DNA of 64,000 nucleotides, from positions 62,001 through 126,000 of the forward strand of contig KB445825.1 of NCBI GenBank assembly GCA_000320605.2. Direction: 5' to 3'. Of the stretch, positions 9,761 through 21,050 are shown piece by piece (within the stretch, counting starts at the first letter, position 1; every line of letters starts with the position of its first letter). The notes under the pieces are model-generated. The model saw nothing but the letters and a program-made list of their open reading frames with translations, was not told the DNA's origin and ran no database searches. Origin of the DNA: Gelatoporia subvermispora B (Eukaryota > Basidiomycota > Agaricomycetes > Polyporales > Gelatoporiaceae). A program made the translations under genes and the position numbers.

Positions 9761-12328
9761 ATGAACGCCTCATACACGACATCGCTGTACCCTGCTACTA
9801 TCTCTCAATTCATTCGAGGTCCTGAGCCTATGAAGTTCTCAGGAACGACATACAGAAAACATGATACCGAGTACACGATCCCCGTGTTTAGTGTATCTGA
9901 ACCGGAGGACTACTCTAATGGTATGTATTATTACCAAGACCTCACAAACTGGAAACCTGACTAGTATTTTTAGTTTACTTTGTCCTTCTTGGCCCTCAAT
10001 ACCAATACGCGGCCATGCTCGCCGATGACTTCAAGAGGCGCACAGAAGCCACGTCAGAAGAAGAGGTCAAGTTACTCTTCAAAACGGACCAAGATACTAT
10101 GCGTTCCGGCATGCAGCCCTTTCCGGTTTGGCGCTACACGGAGGGAGCTCGTCACTTTGAGATAATCACGGGCATAGATCATCCCTTCTACACCATGACA
10201 GGGCCCAAAATCACTCGTGCGTCGACGTGGAAGAGCAAGTGGGCCACGATGGCCCAGGTCGTCGATGACCTCTATCGTCCTTCCAAAGGTCCATGGTCAG
10301 TTACGGCGCGCTTTTTCACTCCTAACTCAACGGACTACACTGTCGTGCTTACACCCGGTACATGGGGCACGGGCGGAAGCGCGGTCGGGTTATCCTTACT
10401 CGGGGATGTCACGCAGAAGGTTATTGAGGATATCAAACTTCCCTACCCGAAGAGCGTTCGCGTTATGTCGCTAGCGACTCTGCAAGCTGAAGGAACGGCG
10501 GTATACACATGCATCGCTACTCATCCGTTTGGCTTCTACAGCACGTGGATGAGGTCTACAGAGCTCGCGGCCTGGCACCGGGAACTATGTGCAGAGGGCC
10601 GGAGCGCGAACGATTTGGCAGACGGCATGTCTCGACGGCAGCCGACCCGCGCCAACTTGGGGGAGCTGCGAAAGCTTCTTGGCGAGGACCTTCTAGACTC
10701 GTGGAACCAGCGCCTCAAGAAAGCTCAGTTCAACGAGATCGCCCCTGTGGTCCGCCTCCTGCAGGGGAAGAGCGCACAGGACTATTCGCATCTACCCGCT
10801 GAGCTCTCAAGAGTAGTCGAACAGCTCAAGGCCCTGACGCATGAAGAGGTTATTGTGCTGAAGGAGTGCATTCTCTTCCGCGCTAAGAAACCGCTCCCGA
10901 AGTATCTCCCTGCGCTGATTACCGACAAGATCAGACGTGCACTGCTCCATGACTACCTTGCTAGCTCGACGTTAACTTTCCTCACCGCCGGCAAGGTGAA
11001 AGACGCTGTCGGGGCGAAGAGGAAGAAGTCTCAAGTTGCGGTGATGTTCAACGTCAGTGCATCGCGGGTGAGTTTTTCAAGTCTCATGTACGGCACAAGA
11101 ATATTGATTCCAGACGACTTCTCCGGCCAGATCGCTGAAGCTTTGTGGAACCCTGAACGAGGCACTGGAAAGAGGGCACCTGTGGTTGCCGAAGTAAGCG
11201 CACCGGCACGGCTGCCTGCGTTCGAGCATGACTGATGACTTTTCAGTGGCTTCATCGTTCGGCCTTCTCATTTGGCGGCCTAGGGTTCCCGAAGAAGTGG
11301 GATATCGGTGCTCACGTCAATCAGGCTGAAAGCAAGGCGCAGAAATCGCAACATGGGAACAATATGATCTTTGGAACTACGGGTACGTTCCCGATCCTTC
11401 TGTTGATCTGCAGTGGCTCATGGAGCTCCTGCAGAGGCCAATACCTGTATGCTTCGGTTCGTTCCTGATGATATGTCTTGTCTGTATGAAAGTCTGATTA
11501 TACTAAAAGCTACGAGATGGCAATCAAGGACGCGTTGATGATGAACCAGGATTCACATCCATGGATTACGGCAGCAGTTTATACCGCTCTCGAGGATACG
11601 AAGGCCACACATCCCTATTCGGCTTGGTATTCCCCGACGTTGACATACCATTATAGATTGAGTTTGGGAAAAACGGTGAGTTGCCTTTTCCCTTTCAGTC
11701 ACAGATCCAGAAAATGACGTGAAATCTCAGGCTGAGAATATCGACGGTATTAACCTTGATGGATTTGCCTTCGAGCACAGCTTCGACTTGTTTAGTCGTT
11801 ATCGACCTTTCCGGATCGAGGCTGAAGTCGACAAAGCGCTCATGATGTTATTCGCCAACATGATCAAGCCTGGTGACCACGAGGCAAGCCACGCAGACCT
11901 AGATGGGCCTGAGGTGGAAGTCGCCATCGTAATCTCAGAGAGCGACGAATTCGATGCAGACGAGAGAGACTTCAGTTTCGGCTCCACTGATGACGCCATC
12001 ACCGCGGAGGGCTTTGCCCTTCCTGACGATGAAGGCGACAATGTCACTATTGAGATGACTGCCGGCACTGGTTTCGATTTATCCGATGACGGAGACGATG
12101 ATGCTCTGTACATAGCAAACATGAAGGAGGACGGTCACCTGGGGCTCGCAGATACCTTTGAAGAAGAGGTGAGTGCAGTCTGCAGTTTTGAGGGATACAG
12201 CATAAAATCGAATACGTTTCTACTTGCAGGCATCTGGACCACAGAAAAAGACGGTCGATAACCTCCCTGGTGATGTGGAAGTTGTGTCGTATATGGAGAC
12301 AAATGGGCCGAAGAATCTCAAGATCTGA
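9761..12328 (+). CDS. Family X protein 1, unrecognised, possible His-Me-finger nuclease core
   Basis: Eight exons (9761-9920, 9974-11067, 11131-11193, 11247-11382, 11435-11456, 11510-11675, 11731-12168, 12230-12328) give 725 residues. The paralogue at 60454-62699 fixes the junctions: seven introns are shared and three internal exons have identical lengths (63, 22 and 166 nt). I do not recognise the family. Residues 1-420 are conserved but unassigned (ARFF..., PGTWG.GG, HPFGFYST). A basic KRKKSQ stretch precedes APVVAEWLHRSAFSFGG (His442), then HGNNMIFGTTEANTCMLRYE (Asn478, Asn487). The spaced WLH...GG...N...GT..ANT pattern resembles ββα-metal nucleases, but this is inference. FDLFSRYRPF (565-574) follows, then an acidic Asp/Glu-rich tail (about 590-700). 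No signal peptide or membrane segment is seen. Confidence 0.72.
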
Positions 12329-12655
12329 TTGGACATGTGATGCCGCACGACGAATGCAAACGCTTCTTGCACAAATTAAAATTTTGCATCTAATCGTCGC
12401 CCCCTGATGTATGTGGATGTGGGCCAATCACTTGACACCGACGTATTTTCCATTCAGTTGATTGAGTACGTTGTATCATATACATTTAAATAGTGCAGCT
12501 ACATGATACATCGACGATAGCGTTCTGCATGTGCGCCCTACATGTCATGTCCAGCCACAGTGCAGGATGTACGAAGTAGATATTGCTTATCTATCGGTTG
12601 AAAAATGTCCGCAGGCTATTGCGCAATCAGACTTTGCTCGAGGCCTCTCGCGATA
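12329..12655. other. Intergenic between convergent genes
   Basis: 327 nt between the 3' ends of family X gene 1 (+) and an F-box gene (-). AT-rich, with nothing recognised. Confidence 0.4.
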
Positions 12656-13890
12656 TCATTCGATGTCTCTCGACAGTCCCGCATCACGCACGAATCGCAG
12701 TCGGGTTGTGCCGCGATCCACAAGCTTAGAGAACATCGGATAGACGAACCCCTCCGCAGCCGGTCCAAGCTGATCGATATCGAGGATATTGCCTGTGAGA
12801 CCGAGATCGACCCTCGTTGTCTCGGGCCATTTTGTCTCCAATGTCGTCGCAATATTTCGTAGGCACTTCAATGCATCGCGGATGGGCCTCTGAGATCTCT
12901 CGAGGCGGGTACAGGTGAGCTCGATGTCGGTGTGCCGGAAGTATGTCTTGATCAACGGGCCCAGTATCTCTACGGCAGTCTTCAGCGTGCGTAATGCGCC
13001 CCGAACGCGCAAGATGCGGAGCCGCGGTGGACATGAAGTGAAGAATCGAACATAGTCCGCGTCGTCTGTCGAGATCGTGAAACCGAGCATTGTTGAATCA
13101 AATGCGCGGACATACCTGCCATCCCGGTGAACCACGACGTGAAGTCCAACGTGACCTCATGCAAGGTTCGAGCAAGGGCCTCACAGATAGGACCGGGACT
13201 CGGATCAGTATGTCGCACGGTGATCCAGTCCAGACGCGTGAGAGACGGAAGCACTGCCAAAGGAATAACTGTAATAAATGTCTCGTGCCATCTTGCGAGT
13301 TCCAGGCGCTGCAAAGGTAGACGAGAGAGGACTTCCGCCAGTTCCTCTGCTCCATCGTCTCTTTCTTCTGCATCCAGCGTCTCCATGATCTTGATGGAAA
13401 GGCTCTGAAGGCGGGTGAAATTTTTCAGGAGCCTTGCGAGCCTTGTGCAGTTTCCGATGGATGAAAACTCGGTCAACCTGAGATCAATCACGGAGGAGAT
13501 AGCAGTGATAACAGAGCGACCGAGAGGTCTTCGAGGAGTCCAATCGATATCAGCAATGTAGACATGCCGTAGCTGACGAATCACATAGGAGAGGAGAGGC
13601 GGTGTGGGCCCCTTCCACCAGGTTGCCTTGATTTTGAGTCTCTTCATGAATAGAATAAGATGAGGGGAGGCCTCAAGAAGCGCGCAGAGCCCCCGGAGGT
13701 CTTCCTTCTTCACCAGGATTGTCCGGAAGAGATGGAATCGTGAACAGGGTAGCCACATGCGACGAACAAGAGAACAGCTCCGAAGGGTGGGGTAATCATA
13801 GTAGGCGAAGTCGATGATCGTGTCCGTGATCTCTGGCGGCAGGTCAGGTATGAAGGATACCTCTCGGAACATGGGTACTGGGAAGTCCAT
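12656..13890 (-). CDS. F-box-like protein
   Basis: Exons 13890-13116 and 13065-12656 (complement), with a 50-nt GTATGT...GACAG intron, give 394 residues. The N-terminus (MDFPVPMFREVSFIPDLPPEI) and F-box core (TIIDFAYYD, RSCSLVRRMWLPCSRFHLF) are almost the same as in the gene at the left edge. A leucine-rich middle (LPLQRLELARWHETF) leads to the C-terminal block DDADYVRFFTSCPPRLRILRVRGALRTL and a conserved end (DIDQLGPAAEGFVYPMFSKLVDRG). The gene at 7542-8752 ends with the equivalent DERQLGPRAE...FSELVSRG, which supports the second exon. Likely SCF substrate adaptor; the target is unknown. This is the best full-length guide to the left-edge copy. Confidence 0.82.
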
Positions 13891-14079
13891 CGCGGGGAGT
13901 TGGAATAGAGTCCCATTAGCTTCGAGAACAGGATAGTTTTATGGTTCACGAACCTCTGGTGCCTGACTCCGGTCTTGAGTGTGGCCCAGAAAATTGGCAA
14001 AGGTTGGTACCTGAGGCGCCTTCAATCGTATCGTGCCAGACAAGCCAAACGACAAGATACGCCTCACTAAACGATATTG

Positions 14080-14425
14080 TCGTTAGGCAGCTTGTTGAGG
14101 ACATGTCCAAGCGATTATATTGATAATCAACAGGAACCTTTTGCTTAACGCAAAGAGCTGAGTGCCACTGCTCAGCGGCTTAAGCATGATCAAAGCGACA
14201 ACGGCAGCAGCGAATGAGCGTCCGGTGCCACGCGTTCCCACGATGACCTGAGCCCACTTGTCTTCCTGCGCAGTGAATAAGCACTTACACATCGTGGTTC
14301 TTTGCGATGATCATTGCGACATATTCCAAAAGCGCAATTCAATGCCTGCGATAGCAAAGCAATCTCACGTAGGTCACGACAAGTCGATGACGTCGAACTC
14401 CGGCCAATGTACTGTCACCGCAAGT
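14080..14425. repeat. Duplicated 5'-flank block, copy 3
   Basis: The region upstream of the F-box gene at 12656-13890 resembles 2140-2580: GTTAGGCAG, ACATGTCCAAGCGATTAT, GCAGCGAATGA, TTCTTTGCGATGATCATT, ATAGCAAAGCAATCTCACGT and ACTCCGGCCAATG are in the same order. Unlike the other two copies, no F-box-like partner follows on the + strand: similarity ends near 14425. Confidence 0.65.
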
Positions 14426-16143
14426 AAGTAGAACAACTCCGGCTGCCGGCTTCATCTAACTCGTCAAGACCGTTGCTTTGCTCTGATCAGTCTTGGGTCC
14501 GGAGTACAGCAATAAGGTATGGAAGGTGTGCAAATCGAATAATGCAAGTTGAGTGACCATGTGCATTTCGAGATTGTGATGACTGCCAGCCACTCAGTGG
14601 GCCACATTTACGTCTAGTGCGGCTCGTTATGCAGCGTTTGTCATGGATAGGGCAAGCACGAAAGCACAGAACGCCAAGCCAGACGAGTATCGTAATTGAA
14701 GATAGACCAAAGTCCCAGTCTCCAGTCCGTCTTCTAGCGACCCAGACAACGCATCAGGTGACAGGGACAAAGCGGCGCCGGTCCCGCTGTGCAAAGCGAG
14801 CACTTTGTCCCTGGGATCTAGCCTCACGAACACATCACAGATAACTGGGAAGTTGGTGAGGCTGGCACACGACACTGAAGGCGTGTTATTGCTGGCGCAT
14901 CCGAGACGAAGACGTCACAAGCGCAAGGCACGACCGTATCCGGACGTCGAGATGACACCGCAACAGCCCCTCATGCAGGCACATCTATGTATTCTCTGTC
15001 TCTGTGGAGCCTGCGTGGCCGGCGGACTTGCGCATCAACAAGTAGTGTGTACTGCCCCTGAGGCCCATGCGGGACGCAATGCACGAGTCGCTGCGTGGGC
15101 ATTCAATTAATACAGATGCCAGATGCCTCGGCCGCTCTCTGGGGCGCGCTCGGATCGTCGTCTCGCACAGTCTATAACAGGCTTCGCTAAGCTATCGCGG
15201 AGCAGTGTAAACGGCAGGACTATCCCGGCGCGACGGTTTGCTGCTATACATATCGATGACGTCCTGCGCAGCCTGCACCAGATGCACGTATCCGGTTAGC
15301 CTCGCACGAACGCAGACTAGGATGAAACAGAGACGATCGTCTTCAGCGCAGAATGCGGAGATCGTCCCGGGTCACAAGCTACTTCGCCAAGGGTACTCCC
15401 GCGTCCCGAGCTGTCTAGGCCTCCCATTCCATCAGTGGCGGAGCAGGGCTGCATGCACAAGATAGAAAGCAGGCTGAAACTCGCACCAAGAGCGATGTTC
15501 CCCACACCATGTCGAACAAGCTATAGGCTTCGATGCCACGCCACCGACGTCGATGCGTGCGCAGTGCGGGGTGAGGTGCGCTAGGCCCAGGCAGAAGTAG
15601 CACAGGGTGACAGCTCGGCTCAGGAGGATCGATACACGTTCCGATCCCCCAGATCTCCTAAGGCGAGTCCGTCGGAGCGGGCTTGGGCGCGTACCGGGAC
15701 GCAGCTCGGAGCCGGTTGGGCGGCTTGCTATATTCTTCGGCACCGAGAACGACTGCGCTAGTGCTGGTCTCCGTGCTAAAACGAAGAAACGCAAGCCCAT
15801 GCGCTATCACGAGTCCGCCAAATTGCGGACGTGAAAATGTACGTGAGAGATATGGAGCTTAATGGGTTGATGGCTGCGAGATGACACACGAACACGAGCA
15901 AGCTAAGCCGTCATCGCAGACCCGGAAACTAGTGCCCAGTTCGGGACTTCGCGCGCGCGTCGCATGGATGCGTGCGTTCTGATCCGGCATGCCAACCAGT
16001 CTCGCCCTTCCTGGTGGCGCTCTGCGCAGTCCCGTAACGCGCTCGCGCCTGCGGGATTTGATGGCATGCCACGATGCATAGCGTGCACCGCGCACCGGCG
16101 CGTTGGGCATCGCGCGAAGCCTGGTGCGCAGGACGGCTACTCC
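14426..16143. other. Intergenic, no gene recognised
   Basis: No open frame here has recognisable sequence, splice-compatible structure or a paralogue in the window. Base composition turns GC-rich towards the right. Confidence 0.4.
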
Positions 16144-16840
16144 TGAACTCTGTCCAGCTTTTGCAGTCATACTTTGGCCTGGATACGATACCGGTACAGG
16201 TGCACAGGACGACGACCACTGATATGGCAGACATATTATGACAAAATTATTTTCGTTGTACATACCTCTCTGAAGTGCAAAATAAACGTCTATACACCAC
16301 AAGACATCAGAAATAGACACGTAAATGGACAATGCAGACGAAAACACGCTGCTATAATGATTTTACATTATATACGCTGTACGCAAATAGTCGCTTGTGT
16401 GATGCTGCAAAAAAGTACCGCCATCGGGCACACATTTTACACGTCCGATCTGACCCTGCATTTCATACGTTGTGCTGTAAGAGCATAATTACATCGGATG
16501 TAGCATGCTCAACTGTCCAAACGGGAGTTCACTGGCAAGTGAGAAGGTGGCAGCTGTCAGCCACAGCGTACAAAGTGGTGGCATCTAGTATACACCAGCG
16601 TGTATAATTGTGGTGTTAACAGGCAGTGTGTTTTTCTGCGTTGGGACCTGCGTATATTTCTCACTTGTTCGCCTGCATACCATCTGCGAGGACTCCCATG
16701 GTGTGTCTATTTCACTCGACCACTGTTTTACGTGCATCATTACATCGGGTGTACAAATAGATTTATGTCATGATATATCGCCCATACACTGAACTCTGTT
16801 CAACTTTTGCAGTCATACTTTGGCCTTAATATGATACCGG
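16144..16840. repeat. 51-nt direct repeats flanking an AT-rich segment
   Basis: The 51-nt segments at 16144-16194 and 16790-16840 agree at about 46 of 51 positions (both contain CTTTTGCAGTCATACTTTGG). The ~595 nt between them are visibly more AT-rich than the surrounding GC-rich tract and hold the near-repeated word ATTACATCGGRTGTA (about 16489 and 16739). This could be an inserted element with terminal direct repeats or a tandem duplication; no coding sequence is seen inside. Confidence 0.6.
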
Positions 16841-18137
16841 CAGCGAGTTGTATAGAGATATACTCGACGAGTTCACACGTTCGGAGCCTTCGGTATTATC
16901 AGTCATCCCAGCATCATCGCTCTTGCGCGTCCAATTGCTCTCTCGCTCGTGATTTTAGAATCGAATGCCCGCTCTGCGCGCTTCGCGCCACCCTTACCCT
17001 CATCCCGCCCCTTCACTACGGCGGCATCTCCTCAGCCCGGCGCGAGCGCCGCGCAGTTTGTATCGGAATCCGGGGTCCAGCATCGGTAGCATCTCTGCGC
17101 GAGAGAACGGGGGCTTGCAGGTTTGCCGGCTCGAGAGTCGGGAGTGGGAAGGGCGCACCGAACCAGGACGCGGCGCCGCGCCCACACGCACCCACATTAA
17201 ATTATGGCTCGATCCGGCACCGGCGGGGCTGACACACCGCGTGAGCCGACCAGCTGTGCGCGCTCCATCGCTGGAGCCTGTGTCTCTGGGCCTCGACCGC
17301 GCCTAGGCGTCCAGCATCTCGCTATCTTCGGCTGCAGCGTGTGCGCACGCAGACACGGGCCACGGCCACGGCGAGCGCGGGTCGACAGGGCGACGCGGAC
17401 AGGATCAGATTGCGCTGGACGCTCCGGGGGCCAGTGGTCCTTGCTCGGCTCATTGTCATGAGGCGAGACAGGCTGTGCGGGTCGCGAGTCGCGAGCACGG
17501 TGCAGGCGCGCCGCTGGGATGACAACGGGGTGCATATGTGGGTAGCGCGAAGACACGCCGAGCGCGGAGCGCGCCGTGCTTTGGGTGTTCTGACCTTGGC
17601 CGGGCTGTGGCGGGACCCTGAGGTGTGCGATCTGAAGTCTGAGGAGTGGTGCTCAACAGGTCATCGTGACGTACCGCGGTCCTCCAGGCCGGCCCAGACT
17701 CGCGGGCCAGGCACCCGTCGACGCATCGCTCGCCACCTGCGGCTGCGAGCGGCGGGATGGCGAGCGCGATAGGATGCTGCCCGCGCGTGCTGGGCAGACA
17801 CGGTCTGACCGCTGACGTGCGAGCGAGCCCGGCTGTGGAATGTCAATCACGACGCATGATGGTCGCCGTCGAGAACCGAGCGCGATGTCGCCAGCGAAAG
17901 ATAGGAGAGGGGGTGTGAGAGGGGAGGGGGTCGTACGTACTGCACGATCACGCGACGGGCTGTCCGCAGCACTGACGGAGCCCATGCGCCTGCACCGGGG
18001 GCCTCGAAGCTCGGGGTTCCGCTGGACGTCTTCTGTCTTCTGCGCGTGTGCCCCGGAGGCTACATCGCGTCCTGAGAGAACCAGGCTGCGGAATGCTGTG
18101 GCGGAAGAACGGCCGAATGTGTGCACGCGTGCTGCAG

Positions 18138-18404
18138 GAAGCTGGGGGGAGTGCCGGCCTCCATGTACGTCAGGCGCAAAGCGAAGTCACCGCGACGCAG
18201 CGCAGCGCGTCGAATTAGGTCCGTCGCGTAGCTCGAGAACGTGGCGAGGGAACAGTCCAGAGGGTTTATGCGCCGCGTGCAATACTCGGGGGAACCTGGA
18301 AGGCAATCAGACCCCCACGTACGCCAGGTGCGAACGCGAAGCCGAGTCGACGCATCGCGGGGCGTCGAATCAGATACATCGCGTAGCCCGGCCTTGAGAA
18401 CGAC
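18138..18404. repeat. Imperfect ~145-nt tandem duplication
   Basis: Two adjacent segments (about 18138-18260 and 18284-18404) share the order TACGTCAGGCGCAAAGCGAAG / TACGCCAGGTGCGAACGCGAAG, then GCGTCGAAT and ATCGCGTAGC...GAGAACG, with many substitutions. Confidence 0.5.
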
Positions 18405-18948
18405 TCCCGCGTCCCGCGTCCACATGGCACGCCCGAAGCGTCCCCGGTAAAGAGCACGCTGCCGGCATTCTACTTACGTCCTGCACAGACGAGCCAGGCC
18501 TCAGGCCTCGGGGCGCTGCCGAGCGTCGTCGAACCGCGCACGGCGGCGAACAGCACTTGTGCCTGCGCCCTGCGCTGGGCGCCGTCGGCCCTGGAGAGGG
18601 GAATGCCCGGCAGGGCGTTTGCGCTTAACGTGAGCGATGTGCAGGGAGGCGAGGCGCGCGCGGGGGATCGCGGCGGATCTGCGGGCGGGCGAGCAGGTGA
18701 GATGCCGGGGCACGCGAGGAAGGCGCGGGAGCACGTGCCTCTGCGTGCGTGGGCCGGGGGTTGTACGCGCCTCTGGCCCTCTGCTGCGGGGTGGGGGGAG
18801 AGCGGGCCAGCACGCGCGAGTTCTGACTCCGCCTCGCGCGTGCGGTGCCAAGAGAGAAGAGAGGCCCTGCGGGGCTCTGGGGCGTCGCGGGTGGGACGGA
18901 ACCGATCTCGTGCCTGGGGAGAACCCTCTGGGCCGCATGCGCGGGACG

Positions 18949-19500
18949 TCTCGGTAACACCATGGATGCCGGCATCCTCGTCTGTCGCCCCCCGCTTCCT
19001 CGCCACAACGGTGCGCGCCCGCGAGTGCGTCTCAGGGTCGCGTCCGAAGCTCGTCGAACGTCGAATGTCGGATGCTCGGCGTCGAGCGTCGGATTGGCTG
19101 GCGTGCTGTAATAATACGAATAAACCTAGGTCCCAGAAAGAACGGACGTTGTCGGGGTAAGAATAGAAGACGGCGGAACGCGCGTACAGCTTCGCAGCCA
19201 ATTAACATTCCGTATCCGAATTTCCATATCCCAAGGTGCGTCCTGCAAGGGTGCAAAGCCTCGACGGGCCACGCCCCCACCCAGACTGGCTCCGACATTT
19301 CCAGAGAGCCCTCGCCGCCGGGAGCCATACGGACGGGCCAGCCATACGCCGCACGCACGTCTCGGTAACACCATAGATGCCGGCACCCTCGAATCCTGAG
19401 CGTCGAGCCCTCGCCACGACGGCGCACGCTCTCGCACACACCTCAGGGCCGCGTCCAAAGCTCGCTATACGCATAATCCCAGGTACCAGAGTGCGCAGAC
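18949..19500. repeat. Imperfect duplicated segment
   Basis: ACGTCTCGGTAACACCAT, GATGCCGGCA and CTCAGGG-CGCGTCC-AAGCTCG occur in the same order at about 18949-19060 and 19356-19470, about 408 nt apart. Confidence 0.5.
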
Positions 19501-20911
19501 GTCGCCAGTCGCGTCGAGCGCAGCAGGCGGCAGACCCCAATATCCGATATCTCATATCCGATACCCAGCATTCGGCATTCGGCATTCGACAACGCAAGCT
19601 GCGCCCTGCGCGCGTCCGGAGGCACAAAGACGCGAGGGCTCGCCCCGCTCGCGCTCGCGCCCGCGGCGCAGACCGCCGCCACGGCCAGGAGCCGCGCGCG
19701 CGGGCCAGACATACGCCGCGTGCCACATGCCGACCGTCGACTGCCAAGACAAGACAAGACAAGGCTGTCAGAACTGGACCCGCTGCGCGCAAATGTCCGA
19801 GCCCGCCCGCTGAAAGGCTGCAAGGCCCGCCGGCGGTCGCCAGCACGGCGGCGTGCGGCGCGCGTGCCGCACCGAAATTCGAGCGGAGCCCGTGGGATAC
19901 CGGCACAGGCTCTCTGCGCGCGCGCACGCGAGGCGAGCAGTACCGTCGCGGCAGGAGCGCGCGCCCAGATCGACCCGTCGTTCCTGCCCGCCCGCCCAGC
20001 GCCCGATGCTGGGGAACACGAGCTCCCGCGCGCGCGCGCGCGTGCCTGCGCTAGGGGCCGCGGACGAGGCCGCACGAGCTCACGACGCAGCGCCGAATCC
20101 CGCCTCCTCGCACCCTCGCACTCTCGCCTCCTCGCATCCTCGCACTCTCGAACTCTCGCCTCCTCGCACTCTCGGGCTCCCGCGTTCTGGGCCACGTGCC
20201 CTGCAGGGGCTCACCGGGACACGTGCGGGATCCAGGGTGCGGGAGGCCGCGCACCGTGCCGGGCGCCGCGTTCGCGCGGTCGAGGGTGGACGGCGGGCGG
20301 TCGAGGGTGGACGGTGGGCGGTGGACGGTGGGAGGAGCAGGCGGCGCGAGCCCGCGGGTGCAGATCCCGTTCTAGTTTCTGCCGCTCTAGTTTCCGGGGT
20401 GCCCGCGTCCCCGCGTTCGATGAGGCGCGGATGAGGAGGGCGGACGGGGGCAGGGTGCGCCTACTTGGACCTACCAGATTGAGCCCGGGCTCGATGCGCG
20501 CGGGCTCGATGCGCGCGGGTTCGATGTGCGCGGGGCGGCACCCAGGCATCCGTCCCCCCATGCCCATGCCCATCGCCCATCGCCCATCGTCCGGACCTCC
20601 CCCGTGCACGCGCCAGGTGTCGCGTCCCGCATACGAACGTGGGTGACCGTGAAGCAATCGGCAGTAGATCAGTCGCAGCGCGCGCGCGACGCCCGAGGCT
20701 GGTGATACGCACCCCCTGCGACGCCGCTGCCGCCGGGCCCGACAAGCCGAGCGCGCGCGCGCGGATTGCACGCTGGGGCGCCGCCTTCTCGAGTTCGCGG
20801 GTTCTCCGTGCTTCGCACCTCGTATCTCCCACTTCGGCGGTCGGGAAGCGCGAGGCGTGAGGCGTGAGGCGTGAGGCGTGAGGCGTGAGACGGGAAACGA
20901 GAAAAGCGGAC

Positions 20912-21050
20912 GACTGAAAGTGAGAGGCTGGAAGTGAGAGACTGAAAGTGAGAGACTGAAAGTGAGAGACTGAAAGTGAGAGACTGAAAGTGAGAGACTG
21001 AAAGTGAGAGACTGAAAGTGAGAGACTGAAAGTGAGAGACTGAAAGGCGG
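20912..21050. repeat. 14-nt minisatellite (GACTGAAAGTGAGA)n
   Basis: Nine consecutive 14-nt units run from 20912, the second slightly diverged (GGCTGGAAGTGAGA), and a tenth partial unit ends at about 21050. A GAGGCGT 7-mer run precedes it at about 20847-20890. Confidence 0.9.

Larger units (their letters stand above)
16841..20911. other. GC-rich gene-free tract
   Basis: Strongly GC-rich with long open frames on both strands, as expected when stop codons are rare. None has recognisable protein sequence. It contains a ~145-nt tandem duplication (18138-18404) and a longer imperfect duplication (about 18949-19150 and 19354-19500). Confidence 0.5.

Noticed and set aside
20912..21050. CRISPR-like array
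   Set aside because: The 14-nt units are directly adjacent without spacers and the genome is eukaryotic; it is a minisatellite.
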